Notes under the pieces: generated by a model
The model's database searches: none
What the model saw: the letters and a program-made list of their open reading frames with translations, nothing else
Told to the model about the DNA's origin: nothing
Made by a program: the position numbers and the translations under genes
NCBI RefSeq assembly: GCF_003259255.1
Contig: NZ_QGOL01000003.1
Location: forward strand, 248,001-312,000
Reading direction: 5' to 3'
DNA: 64,000 nt
Source: Algoriphagus litoralis
Lineage (GTDB): Bacteria > Bacteroidota > Bacteroidia > Cytophagales > Cyclobacteriaceae
Shown: positions 26,398 to 35,820 of the stretch, one piece after another
How the letters are laid out: the number at the start of each line of letters is the position of its first letter
How positions within the stretch are numbered: position 1 is the stretch's first letter

Positions 26398-27836
26398 TAA
26401 ATCTTATAGTTAGTAGGGGAGAAGTTGAAGTAATCTTTTGCGTTTTGATAGCAAATGTCCGTGATGAGCTTTCCGAGCCATTTTTCATCCCAAGGAAGCT
26501 CTCCGTTTTCGACGTCCTTTCCAAAAATATTGCACAAAATCCGCCGGAAATATTCGTGTCGGGGAAAGGAGAGGAAGCTCCGTGAATCGGTCAGCATTCC
26601 GATAAAGCAACTCACCAAACCCATATTGGAGAGGGTATTGATTTGTTTTTCCATCCCATCTTTTTGGTCAAGATACCACCAGCCCGAGCCAAATTGGATC
26701 TTTCCTTTGATCGATCCATCGTTGAAGTTGCCGATCATCGTGGCAAATACTTCATTATCACGTGGGTTGAGATTATAGATTACCGTTTGAGCTAATTGAT
26801 CAGTTGTGTCTAAATGATTCAAAAATGCTCCCAAAGCACTTGCTTGGTCAAAATCACCGATAGAGTCAAATCCTGTATCCGGACCCAAAACTCCGAGCAT
26901 TCGAACATTAGTATTTCGCAAAGCGCCCAGATGAAACTGTTGCACCCAGCCTTTCGCATGATACATTTTGCAAAGCTTTTGGAGCGTTTTGAATTTGAAA
27001 TGCTCGATTTCTTCTTTTGAAAGGGAATTGCCTCGAAGGGCTTTGACCAAAATGCTATCAGAAGAAAGCTGTTCATCCTTTGAGTACACCATGTTTTCCA
27101 AGCCATGATCGGAAAGCCGGCAGCCTCTGCTATGAAAGAAATCCACTCGAAGGGATAAGGCTTCAATCAGTTTGTCAAAAGAATTGATTTCGAATCCGAC
27201 TAATCCACCTAATTTTTGAAGATAGGCTCGATAGGTTTCTGGATTTTCTATTGCAAAGGATTTATCCGGACGAAATGCGGGATATAATTTCACAGGTTTT
27301 CCTGATCTGATATAGTCTTCATGATACTCCAGGTTATCGCAGGGGTCATCGGTAGAGCATACCGTTTCAACATTCATTTTTTCCAACAATCCCTGTGCTT
27401 TAAAGTCTGCTTGCCTTAGTTGCTGTGAGGTGTAGTGAAAAATCTCTTCTGCATTGGCGGAAGTAAGCAGATCGTCTATCCCAAAGTATCGCTTCAATTC
27501 CATATGAGTCCAGTGGTACAAAGGATTTCGCATGGTGTAGGGGACAGTTCCTGCCCATTTTTCAAATTTCTCCACATCTGATGCCCCACCGGTAATGAAA
27601 TGCTCATTGATTCCCAAGGTCCGCATTGCTCTCCATTTGTAGTGGTCACCGGCTAGCCAGACCTTGGAGATGTTTTCAAATTGTCGGTTTCCGGCGATTT
27701 CTGCAGGTGGGAGGTGATTGTGGTAATCGATTATGGGGAGGTTTTTGGCGTAATCGTGATAGAGTGTTTTAGCGAAGTCAGATTGCAGTAAAAAATCCTC
27801 AGTCAAGAAAGAATTTTGCGTTTGAGTAGAAAGCAT
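26397..27836 (-). CDS. uxaC: glucuronate/galacturonate isomerase
   Basis: Uronate isomerase of the amidohydrolase superfamily, 479 aa, converting D-glucuronate to D-fructuronate (or galacturonate to tagaturonate). IDYHNHLPPAEIA near residue 35 supplies metal-binding His residues. CSTDDPCDNLEYH, FHLGALRNTN, GSGWWYLDQKDGM and LTDSRSFLSFPRHEYFRRILC are conserved UxaC blocks. It is the first gene of the operon, with a predicted LacI operator about 80 nt upstream. Confidence 0.97.
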   Translation of the reverse strand: MLSTQTQNSFLTEDFLLQSDFAKTLYHDYAKNLPIIDYHNHLPPAEIAGNRQFENISKVWLAGDHYKWRAMRTLGINEHFITGGASDVEKFEKWAGTVPYTMRNPLYHWTHMELKRYFGIDDLLTSANAEEIFHYTSQQLRQADFKAQGLLEKMNVETVCSTDDPCDNLEYHEDYIRSGKPVKLYPAFRPDKSFAIENPETYRAYLQKLGGLVGFEINSFDKLIEALSLRVDFFHSRGCRLSDHGLENMVYSKDEQLSSDSILVKALRGNSLSKEEIEHFKFKTLQKLCKMYHAKGWVQQFHLGALRNTNVRMLGVLGPDTGFDSIGDFDQASALGAFLNHLDTTDQLAQTVIYNLNPRDNEVFATMIGNFNDGSIKGKIQFGSGWWYLDQKDGMEKQINTLSNMGLVSCFIGMLTDSRSFLSFPRHEYFRRILCNIFGKDVENGELPWDEKWLGKLITDICYQNAKDYFNFSPTNYKI

Positions 27837-27913
27837 GGTACAGGTTGGATGGGTTCTGTGCTAGTAATACTATCCTAAATTTACCTTGAAATAGTCCCTA
27901 AGCTTCATTAAAA

Positions 27914-27932
27914 TACGGAAACGTTTGCGATA
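27914..27932. promoter_or_regulatory. predicted LacI-type operator, uxaC/lacI intergenic region
   Basis: TACGGAAACGTTTGCGAT contains the palindrome CGGAAACGTTTGCG centred on AACGTT (27916-27929). It lies between the divergent uxaC and LacI-family regulator genes. Nearly the same sequence recurs at 34135 and 37278. Confidence 0.75.
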
Positions 27933-28015
27933 TTATTTAAGTGGATAAATTTCCTTATTTTAGAACTGTTGAATTTATTCGACAAAGTCAAAAGCACTAT
28001 TAACCCAAAATTCCT

Positions 28016-29041
28016 ATGAGTACAGGTGTCAACCTAAAAGAGCTCGCCGCGGAGTTGAAACTTTCTCCATCCACTGTATCCCGAGCTTTAAATGATAGCT
28101 ATGAGATCAGTGAGGCGACCAAAAAGAAGGTCGTATTTATGGCTGAAAAACTTAACTATCAGCCTAATCCGTTTGCCAGAAGTCTCAGGGAAAATAAAAG
28201 CAAAACCATAGCAGTGGTGATGCCTGAGCGGATGAGTAGTTTTTTTGCAAAGGTAATTGACGGCATCGAAGAAGTCACCCAGCAGCACGGCTATCACCTT
28301 TTGGTCTATAGTACACACGAAGATGTGGAGCGGGAAAAGAAAATCGTCAACCTCCTGATGAATGGGCGAGCCGATGCCATCGTGATGTCGGTCTCCAGTC
28401 AGACCAGTGATATATCCCACCTAGCGAGATTGCATGAGCGTGGATTTCCACTGATTTTTTTTGACAGAATCTGCTCTGAAATTCCAACCACCAAGTTCAT
28501 CACCAATGACTACGAAAGTTCCTATGAGGGTACCAAGCACCTGATCCAGCAGGGTTGTCGCAAAATTGCCTTTCTAATGCTTTCTAAAGAACTGTCTATT
28601 ACAAAAGAGCGATACCGTGGTTATCTGGATGCATTGAAGGCAGCCGGACTTTCTCCCACACCCTCTCTTCAAGTGACCTGTGCGCATGAGGAAGAAAACA
28701 ACATTGAAGCGATCCGGGCCATGCTTATGTCTGAAGACAGGCCGGACGGGCTTGTTTCTTCGGTGGAAAAATTAGCATTGGCCACTTATCACGCTGTCAA
28801 GCGAACCAACATAAAAATTCCTGAGGACCTGAAGATTATCAGTTTCTTTTCAAACTTAAGTATCGCAGGTCTGTTAACACCTTCACTGACTACAATCACC
28901 CAACCGGCATTTACCATTGGTGAGGAATGTGCTAAACTGTTGATTAAAAAGCTGACCAAACCCCGTCAGCCGGATTTGCCAAATCAACTGATCAGTATTC
29001 CTTCGAAAATTACAATTCGATCTTCCACGATCGCAGTATAA
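28016..29041 (+). CDS. LacI-family transcriptional regulator
   Basis: A 341-aa regulator. The N-terminal helix-turn-helix (LKELAAELKLSPSTVSRALND, about residues 6-27) and hinge (LNYQPNPFARSLRENKS) are followed by a periplasmic-binding-type effector domain. It is divergent from uxaC across an intergenic region holding a palindrome repeated upstream of susC and the DUF1080 gene, so it is the obvious regulator of the whole 24-37 kb locus. The effector is probably a uronate-pathway intermediate (inference). Monocistronic, with a strong terminator. Confidence 0.94.
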   Translation: MSTGVNLKELAAELKLSPSTVSRALNDSYEISEATKKKVVFMAEKLNYQPNPFARSLRENKSKTIAVVMPERMSSFFAKVIDGIEEVTQQHGYHLLVYSTHEDVEREKKIVNLLMNGRADAIVMSVSSQTSDISHLARLHERGFPLIFFDRICSEIPTTKFITNDYESSYEGTKHLIQQGCRKIAFLMLSKELSITKERYRGYLDALKAAGLSPTPSLQVTCAHEEENNIEAIRAMLMSEDRPDGLVSSVEKLALATYHAVKRTNIKIPEDLKIISFFSNLSIAGLLTPSLTTITQPAFTIGEECAKLLIKKLTKPRQPDLPNQLISIPSKITIRSSTIAV

Positions 29042-29066
29042 TTTGTTTGGTTTTCTTAATACGAAA

Positions 29067-29099
29067 AACGGCCTCGAAGTTCGAGGCCATTTTTTTTTT
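29067..29099 (+). terminator. intrinsic terminator after the LacI gene
   Basis: GGCCTCGAA / TTCGAGGCC (29070-29088) are followed by ten T and preceded by an A run. Confidence 0.85.
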
Positions 29100-29111
29100 C
29101 AACTATTTCAA

Positions 29112-29148
29112 AATGACTTGTCAGATTTACAAAACCTGACAAGTCAAA
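29112..29148 (-). terminator. hairpin after susD
   Basis: Perfect 11-bp arms TGACTTGTCAG (29114-29124) and CTGACAAGTCA (29136-29146), with further A/T pairing in the loop and a short T stretch on the minus strand. A weak terminator or an mRNA 3' end stabiliser for susD, 40 nt beyond its stop. Confidence 0.5.
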
Positions 29149-29184
29149 ATTTTCTATTGAATCTAATTCAAGCGTTTTTTCAAA

Positions 29185-30861
29185 TCAATAGCCAGGGTTC
29201 TGTGGGAATCCAGACGCGCCCCCTTCAGCTCTGTCGATCTGATTTTGAGGAATTGGTCTCAGTACGTGGAAATCTTGAATATTTGGACCTCCCTGTGCAT
29301 TGTGAAGCCTTACTCGCTCCAAAAGCAATCCCCAACGCTTCAAATCCAACCATCTGAACTGCTCGCCGATCAACTCACGTGCTCGCTCTTCCACTAAGAA
29401 ATCAAAGGTCATTTCAGCTGCTGTGATTTCCATTTCAGACTCTTTGCCTGGGAATGCTGCTCTTCTTCTGACCGCATTGATAGCCTCGGTAGCTTCGGCT
29501 ACTTTTCCTTGGCGGAGGAGAGACTCAGCCAATAGCAAGTAAGTTTCGGCTAATCGCATTGCAATGAAATCACGTCCTCCCTCAAACTGAGTCAAATCCG
29601 CTCTTCCTGGATCAAGGTGCTTCTTCAATCCAGGAAACAATCGCTCATCGTATCGGCTTGGCACCAAAACTTGATAGGGCTTTTTTGCCCGCTCCTCTAG
29701 AGACATTTCAAATCCTGGAATATAGATCGCAGTATCTCCGAGAGCATACGTCACAGAAGGCTTTGAAAGATCAAAACTTGTGTTAAATGTTCCGGGTCTA
29801 TTGGAATAGTAAACATCAATGAACGAGGCCTTATATCGACTGTCGTTTTCCCGATCAGCAAATACGGTATTGATCGCGTAATCTGTCATTCTGTACCGCT
29901 TGAAAGGACGACCGTTTTGGGTATCTCTACGCATACCTGCCTGGACATCGTATTCCATCAGGAAGAATACGTGAGAATTATTTCCACCTCCATTTGTCAA
30001 TGGGTCGCGGGTATATTGGATGGCCCAGATCACTTCATCGTTTCGTTCGTTTCCAAACTGGTGTACTTGGCTAAACTGAGGTAGAAGAGTAAAGCCATAA
30101 TCGTTAATCACACTCTTCAGCAAAGGCTCCGCACTTGCAAAATCACTCCCCTGAGCAGCTTCTGAGGTAGCTCTGGTGAGATATACTTTGGCCAATAAGT
30201 GCTGGGCAGCAGGTCTGGTAACTCGACCATATTGACTAGAGGCCTTTGCGGCTTCCAAGTCAGGAATAGCTGCCTGCAAGTCAGCAATAACTGCGTCATA
30301 AATTGCAGATACTGGAGCTCTGGAAACCACTTTGTTTGGTACAGTATTTTCCGATAGCTGAAGATCAATTGGACCAAAAAGCTGAACCATCAGGAAATAG
30401 TGATGTGCTCTGATAAATTTCACCTCTGCAATTCGCTGCTTCTTTGTGGCATCGTTGACACCTGTCACATTTTCACTTCGATCAATCACGGCATTACAGG
30501 TATTGATGCCTCGGTATAATTCGTCCCAAAGTTCTCTTACGTGACCGTTTTGTGAATCAAACTGATTCGTATAGGTATTCATAAATTTCCAAGAACCATC
30601 GGCGCCATTGGTATAAATGTCCGTACCAAATTCAGTCATGTTATGTCCTCTTTCAGTTCCGTACCAAGACCTAAGCGAGGTATAGGCTGCATTTACTCCG
30701 TCATTGAATCCACTTGCTGTATTGAGGTAATCATTCCCGATTTGGGAGATTACGTCCTCCTGGAGGGCATCCTGACATGAATACGCAAATGAAAGCGTCA
30801 ATGCCAATGCACTGGTTTTGATCCAGGATTTGATATGATAGATATTAGCTATTTTTTTCAT
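29185..30861 (-). CDS. SusD/RagB-family nutrient-binding lipoprotein
   Basis: A 558-aa outer-membrane surface lipoprotein that binds glycans and feeds the SusC pore. The signal ends with a lipobox AYSC (about residue 29). TPR-type helices follow (IAEVKFIRAHHYFLMVQLFG, KVYLTRATSEAA) and the C-terminal FDFLVEERARELIGEQFRWLDLKRWG is a SusD hallmark. It forms a pair with the SusC upstream. The ligand cannot be read from sequence, though the genomic context suggests a uronic-acid-containing glycan or glycoside. Confidence 0.94.
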   Translation of the reverse strand: MKKIANIYHIKSWIKTSALALTLSFAYSCQDALQEDVISQIGNDYLNTASGFNDGVNAAYTSLRSWYGTERGHNMTEFGTDIYTNGADGSWKFMNTYTNQFDSQNGHVRELWDELYRGINTCNAVIDRSENVTGVNDATKKQRIAEVKFIRAHHYFLMVQLFGPIDLQLSENTVPNKVVSRAPVSAIYDAVIADLQAAIPDLEAAKASSQYGRVTRPAAQHLLAKVYLTRATSEAAQGSDFASAEPLLKSVINDYGFTLLPQFSQVHQFGNERNDEVIWAIQYTRDPLTNGGGNNSHVFFLMEYDVQAGMRRDTQNGRPFKRYRMTDYAINTVFADRENDSRYKASFIDVYYSNRPGTFNTSFDLSKPSVTYALGDTAIYIPGFEMSLEERAKKPYQVLVPSRYDERLFPGLKKHLDPGRADLTQFEGGRDFIAMRLAETYLLLAESLLRQGKVAEATEAINAVRRRAAFPGKESEMEITAAEMTFDFLVEERARELIGEQFRWLDLKRWGLLLERVRLHNAQGGPNIQDFHVLRPIPQNQIDRAEGGASGFPQNPGY

Positions 30862-30972
30862 GTGTTTCTGATTGATTTTTTATTGGCCATATGAAATCTC
30901 AAATGCTTTAGGTTCATCCTGCTTTTTGACAAGTGGGCCTTGCTCGATTTCATATTTCAATTTGCTTAAAGA

Positions 30973-33900
30973 TTAAAATTTCACATTCACACCGAAAGTG
31001 TACTGAACTACCGGTGGAGTCACGTTTGCAGTAATTGCACCAGCTTCTACACCCTGCTCACCATCGATAAATGTCTCCGGATCTACTCCTTTGTGAACTC
31101 TACGGTATTCAGACCAAATAAACGGGTTCTGAATACTGCTGTATAATCTTAGGCTGCTGACTCCTATCTTTTTCAACACATTTTCTCCAAAAGTATACCC
31201 AAAGTTGATATTTCGCACCTTTACAAAACTCGCGTCAAATAAAGACATGGAGCTATTGTACTTAGGGAATTCTTGGTTCTCATTTGGTCTTGGATAAGCA
31301 TTGGTTGGATTGGTAGGTGTCCAATAATCCACATCCAAGTTATTATATCGACCAAATAGGTTGTTATTGCTCTGATGGAACAGAGAGCGTATCATGGAAC
31401 CCTGTCTGGTGAAGATGAAGAAGGAGAGGTCAAATCCTTTGTATGAAAATCTGTTAGTCATACCCAAAGTGAAATCAGGAACAGCAGAACCAAGGAACTG
31501 ACGATCCAAGGAGTTGATTCTTCCGTCTCCGTTTAGATCTTCAACTTTGATTTCACCTGGCTTATCGCCAAATGATTGGGCTTCATCCGCCTCATCAAGC
31601 TGCCAGATGCCAATTTTTTTCAAGTCAAAGAAGATGGTCAATGGTTTCCCAATAAATCTTCCTGCAGCGATGTCATCACCATTAGGAAGAGATATGATTT
31701 CCTCTTTGTTTTTGGTGAAAATAATGTCTGTTGACCAAGAGAAATCCCCACTCTCAATGTTCAGGGTAGATAGTGAAAGTTCTACACCTCTGTTTTGGGT
31801 TTCTCCAATATTTGTGGTGAATCCGCCGAATCCAGTGGAGTTAGGTAGTGGCTGAGGAGCCAGCAAGTCTGATGTATTGGTGACATAATATTCCAAACTA
31901 CCCATTATGCGACCTTTGAAAAAGGAAAAGTCAACCCCCGTATTGAAGGTGGTAGAGGTTTCCCATCTTAGATCTGGATTTCCGATTGTATTTGGTCTGT
32001 AGCCAAAGGCAGCGGTATTGTCCCAAGCATAAGAAGTTCTTCCAAGCAAAGCCTGGGTTTGGTATGGATTAATCGCTTGGTTACCGATAGATCCATAGCT
32101 TACTCTCAGCTTCATCAAATCCACCTTAGATGAATTTTTCAGGAAGTTTTCCTGATGCATATTCCAGCCCACAGCTACAGATGGGAAGTAGCCAAACTTG
32201 TTGTTTTCACCGAATCGGGAACTACCATCGGCACGGATGGTACCGGTAAGGAGGAATTTGTCCTTGTAGGTATAGTTTACCCTTGCCATGTAAGAGAGTA
32301 GCGACCACTCAATCAGGTTGGTATTGGCCCCTGTGATCTGAGCAGCATCGCCTAATCTATGGTAAAGTTGAGAAGGGGCAGGGATTCCTTGAACACTGAT
32401 TGCTGTAAACTCTTCTCTATCCTGCTGGAAAGATTGTAATGCCGTAACATTTAAATTATGAACTTCATTAAATGTTTTGGTATAACTCAGGATGTTTTCT
32501 ATGGTGTAATTGAATTGGAATCGATCTTCTACAGCTCCTGTAGGTGGTCCGCCTCGTCTGGCATTGGTTTGAGAACCGGTGAATCGGCCTATTCTTCGGG
32601 TATTCAAATCAGGACCAAATACTACGCGGTAGTTAAGTCCTTTTGCGATATCCCAGCTGCCATAGAAACTTGTGAAAGCACGATATCTTCTAGTTTCATC
32701 TACTTGTGCCCCTGGGACAATCTCTGCAAACGGGTTAGTTCGCAATCCGTCTGTAGTAGGAAGGAAAATCAAATTACCTTCATCATCATAGGGTTTTCCC
32801 AATGGGTTTTCTGCTAAGGCTCCCCCGATAGGATTGAAGTTTTCCCCGTTTCTATCACTTCGTGTGAAAAGTGTAGAGGTACCAATTTTGATTTTCTTAT
32901 TGATTGCATGGTCCAAGTTTATACGGAATGTATACCGTGTGAAATCTTGGTTGTAAATGATACCTACGTCTTTGAAATAGTTAGCAGATACAAAGAAGGT
33001 GGTTTTATCACTTCCTCCACTTACCCCTATTTGGTGACTTTGAATGTTGCCTGTGCGAAGTAGTCCACCTACGTAATCGGTGCTTCTACCCAAAGCAATA
33101 CTTTCAAGTTCTATAGGTTCAAAAATCTTTTCATCGGCTTCGGTGGTGGCAGGCCCTTCAGGATATCTTCCTGTAGCTCTTCGAGACTCTCTTTTATATT
33201 CTGCAAATGCAGGACCGTCAAAAACCTCAATTCTACCCAACTCTTGATTGATACCATAATAAGAGTCCAGCGAAACAACCGTTTTGCCTACGTTGCCTCT
33301 TTTGGTCGTGATCAGTACTACACCGTTAGAACCTCTTGAACCATATATGGCGGTTGCAGAAGCATCTTTCAAAACCTCCATTGAAGTGATATCCTGAGGA
33401 TTGATATCTTCCAATCCCCCTACAGTAGGTATTCCATCGACTACATATAGCGGTTCATTGGAAGCGTTGAAAGAACGGCGTCCTCGGATACGTACCTGAG
33501 GAGCGGAGCCTGGTTTGGAACCTGCCTGAGTTACGTCCACACCTGCTGCCCTTCCTTGAAGGGCTTGTCTCGCATCTGTGATTGGGAGTTCTTGGATTTC
33601 TTTATTGCCCACAGATGAAATAGCTCCAGTAAGTTGACTCTTTTTCTGCGTTCCATAGCCTACTACCACTACTTCGTCTAGGTCAGCTAGATCAGGGGTG
33701 AGGCCCACATTGATCTGACTTCTATTTCCTATGGCTTCTTCTACGGCATTATACCCGATGAATGAAAATACCAGCACGCCATCTGCTGGACCTGAGATGG
33801 AGTATTTTCCATCTAAATCTGTGGTGGTTCCTGTTGTGGTTCCTTTGAGGAGAATGGTCACACCTGGTAAGGGAGATCCTGTTTCATCCGAAACGGTACC

Positions 33901-33990
33901 AGTCACTTGGACATTCTGTGCTTGTGTATAGCCTACACTAAGCAGCAGCATCAACACCACCGATAGGTAGGTGTAAAATTTTGTACGCAT
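30973..33990 (-). CDS. SusC/RagA-family TonB-dependent transporter
   Basis: A 1005-aa outer-membrane importer. The signal peptide (1-24) is followed by a carboxypeptidase-D-like domain (VTGTVSDETGSPLPGVTILLKGT), the TonB box region and SusC signature (DEVVVVGYGTQKKSQLTGAISSV), a plug with EVLKDASATAIYGSRGSNGVVLI, and a C-terminal beta-barrel ending in YTFGVNVKF. It imports oligosaccharides or glycosides with the SusD lid encoded 110 nt downstream. A promoter and a LacI-type operator are visible upstream. Confidence 0.95.
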   Translation of the reverse strand: MRTKFYTYLSVVLMLLLSVGYTQAQNVQVTGTVSDETGSPLPGVTILLKGTTTGTTTDLDGKYSISGPADGVLVFSFIGYNAVEEAIGNRSQINVGLTPDLADLDEVVVVGYGTQKKSQLTGAISSVGNKEIQELPITDARQALQGRAAGVDVTQAGSKPGSAPQVRIRGRRSFNASNEPLYVVDGIPTVGGLEDINPQDITSMEVLKDASATAIYGSRGSNGVVLITTKRGNVGKTVVSLDSYYGINQELGRIEVFDGPAFAEYKRESRRATGRYPEGPATTEADEKIFEPIELESIALGRSTDYVGGLLRTGNIQSHQIGVSGGSDKTTFFVSANYFKDVGIIYNQDFTRYTFRINLDHAINKKIKIGTSTLFTRSDRNGENFNPIGGALAENPLGKPYDDEGNLIFLPTTDGLRTNPFAEIVPGAQVDETRRYRAFTSFYGSWDIAKGLNYRVVFGPDLNTRRIGRFTGSQTNARRGGPPTGAVEDRFQFNYTIENILSYTKTFNEVHNLNVTALQSFQQDREEFTAISVQGIPAPSQLYHRLGDAAQITGANTNLIEWSLLSYMARVNYTYKDKFLLTGTIRADGSSRFGENNKFGYFPSVAVGWNMHQENFLKNSSKVDLMKLRVSYGSIGNQAINPYQTQALLGRTSYAWDNTAAFGYRPNTIGNPDLRWETSTTFNTGVDFSFFKGRIMGSLEYYVTNTSDLLAPQPLPNSTGFGGFTTNIGETQNRGVELSLSTLNIESGDFSWSTDIIFTKNKEEIISLPNGDDIAAGRFIGKPLTIFFDLKKIGIWQLDEADEAQSFGDKPGEIKVEDLNGDGRINSLDRQFLGSAVPDFTLGMTNRFSYKGFDLSFFIFTRQGSMIRSLFHQSNNNLFGRYNNLDVDYWTPTNPTNAYPRPNENQEFPKYNSSMSLFDASFVKVRNINFGYTFGENVLKKIGVSSLRLYSSIQNPFIWSEYRRVHKGVDPETFIDGEQGVEAGAITANVTPPVVQYTFGVNVKF

Positions 33991-34085
33991 AAGTAAAAGG
34001 GGTTATTGTTATAGATAGAATTGGTTCGATCATTGGGTAAGCTTTTAAAAATGATGAGTGGAAAAATTCAATCATTTTTCAATAT

Positions 34086-34117
34086 AAAAGGTAGACAGAA
34101 GGATAGCCATGATCAAA
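34086..34117 (-). promoter_or_regulatory. probable promoter of susCD
   Basis: On the minus strand TTTG (34114-34117), 20-nt spacer and TACCTTTT (34086-34093) match TTTG-N19-21-TAnnTTTG with one mismatch. The predicted operator lies just upstream of the TTTG, about 60 nt before the likely start. Confidence 0.5.
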
Positions 34118-34134
34118 TTCTCTCGTCTTGTAAT

Positions 34135-34153
34135 TACGGAATCGATTGCGAGT
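34135..34153. promoter_or_regulatory. predicted LacI-type operator upstream of susC
   Basis: TACGGAATCGATTGCGAGT, with core CGGAATCGATTGCG at 34137-34150, matches the operator near uxaC at 12 of 14 core positions and keeps the central palindrome. Confidence 0.75.
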
Positions 34154-34387
34154 GGATTTCGGTAGATGATGTACTAGGTGGGGAGAATTAAAAACGATTA
34201 TTTTATGGGCGTTTCATTTGAAAAAAGATAATTTTTTCACCTAAAAGCCAAAATTCTTATAATTAATAATGGATTCTATTAAATAGTATGTTTTATAGAG
34301 TTGGATGAATGTCAAAAAAAGAAAGTTCTTTAAATAGAATAATGCCCTTTGTAAGTATTCAATTTTTTAAATTATCCTGAAGGTTAA
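34154..34387. other. intergenic stretch upstream of the susC operator
   Basis: AT-rich DNA between the susC operator and the terminator of the oxidoreductase gene. I see no gene or other structure. Confidence 0.4.
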
Positions 34388-34426
34388 ATAAAAAAACACC
34401 TGCAGTTGAGCCAAATGCAGGTGTTT
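34388..34426 (-). terminator. intrinsic terminator after the Gfo/Idh/MocA gene
   Basis: AAACACCTGCA (34394-34404) and TGCAGGTGTTT (34416-34426) pair over 11 bp, with a T run on the minus strand. Confidence 0.8.
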
Positions 34427-34459
34427 AAAAATAAAGAAAACCAATTTTTACTTTCTGTT

Positions 34460-35809
34460 TTAGATTTTTGGTGGCTCCCAGCCTTTTTGATATTCCCTTG
34501 TCCAAAGTGCCTTTCCTTTTTCGGAATTCTGAATATGTCCATTTTTTGGATCACAGATCAAGGTTTCGCCAGTTCTACTACTGATATTTGCCAAGTGGCA
34601 CAGTAGCGTCGATACGGCGCCATCTTCAATGTTTGAATTTTGTTTTTCCAAACCTCTAACAGCATTGAAGAAGTTGACGACATGGGTGGTACTCATGTCT
34701 CCACCGCCACCAAGTTGGGTACCACCTTCTGAACCTCCGCCCATGTTTTCCTTGACTAGTTTTCCACTTCGGTCAAACTGCTTGTATCCACCCCGGTCTA
34801 CATAGACTGAGCCCTCAGTCCCATAGATGATTGTTCCACGGTCTGTCCCATAGGTTTTATAGCTGTTTCGGCTTTTACCATCCCATTGGATGACTTTATT
34901 GTCCCCAAATTTGAAAGTGGCGTCCATGGTGTCATACATGGTCCATCCATCTTCGGGGTAGTGCATTTTGCCAGCCACGACCATTACTTCGCTGGGATAA
35001 TCTACTTGAAGAGCCCATCTGGCCACGTCGAGTTCGTGGGTGGCATTATTTCCAGTCTCGGCAGTGCCATAGTCCCAGCCGTACCAGTGCCAGTTGTAGT
35101 CCCAAGTATCATGCATGTAGGGCTTTCGCGGAGCGGGCCCCTGAAAAAGCTCCCAATCCAATCCAGTAGGGGCTGCCTGAGCTTTGGGATTGGGAACTAC
35201 ACCCCGATTATTGCTGTAAAATGCTTTAGCCATATACGCTTTACCTATGGCGCCGTTGTGGATCGCTGAGATGATTTCCCTGCTTTCCGGAGCTGATCGC
35301 TGTTGATTTCCCATTTGTACAACTTTGTTGTACTTTTTCTGGAGTGCAATGAGTAATTCACCTTCCCGTGGATTGTGTGAGCAGGGCTTTTCCACATATA
35401 CATGTTTACCTCGCTCCAAAGCTAACCAAGTACCTGGTGCATGCCAGTGATCGGGAGTTGCGTTGATCAAAACGTCTACTTCCTTATCGTCCAATACCTT
35501 CATTATGTTCTGCTCGAGTTTCGGAGCATAGCTGATGTATTTTTCGAAGTTTTTGGCTGCTTTTGGCATCTGGGATTGCATCGCATCGCAGAGGTAAAGT
35601 AAGTTTACATTGCTTGATTCTAGTCCAATCGGCTCATAAAAAGCACCGAGTCTTCTTCCCAAACCGGCTATAGCTACATTCAGCCGTTCATTGGCACCGA
35701 CTATTCTTCCATAAGATTTTGCAGAAAATCCAACTGCACCAAGTGCTGAAATCCCCAAAGTGGCTGCTGTACTTTTCTTTATAAATGCTCTTCTGTTTTG
35801 CTTACTCAT
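34460..35809 (-). CDS. Tat-exported Gfo/Idh/MocA oxidoreductase
   Basis: A 449-aa NAD(P)-dependent sugar oxidoreductase with a Tat signal (NRRAFIKKS, then a hydrophobic stretch to about residue 32). The Rossmann motif VAIAGLGRR is followed by INATPDHWHAPGTWLALERGKHVYVEKPCS, in which the EKP lysine is catalytic, and by NATHELDVARWAL in the active site. Export suggests a tightly held cofactor and periplasmic oxidation of a glycoside, as in 3-keto-glycoside routes. It is co-transcribed with the DUF1080 lipoprotein gene 11 nt upstream. The substrate is unknown. Confidence 0.92.
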   Translation of the reverse strand: MSKQNRRAFIKKSTAATLGISALGAVGFSAKSYGRIVGANERLNVAIAGLGRRLGAFYEPIGLESSNVNLLYLCDAMQSQMPKAAKNFEKYISYAPKLEQNIMKVLDDKEVDVLINATPDHWHAPGTWLALERGKHVYVEKPCSHNPREGELLIALQKKYNKVVQMGNQQRSAPESREIISAIHNGAIGKAYMAKAFYSNNRGVVPNPKAQAAPTGLDWELFQGPAPRKPYMHDTWDYNWHWYGWDYGTAETGNNATHELDVARWALQVDYPSEVMVVAGKMHYPEDGWTMYDTMDATFKFGDNKVIQWDGKSRNSYKTYGTDRGTIIYGTEGSVYVDRGGYKQFDRSGKLVKENMGGGSEGGTQLGGGGDMSTTHVVNFFNAVRGLEKQNSNIEDGAVSTLLCHLANISSRTGETLICDPKNGHIQNSEKGKALWTREYQKGWEPPKI

Positions 35810-35820
35810 TTTGTATTGAT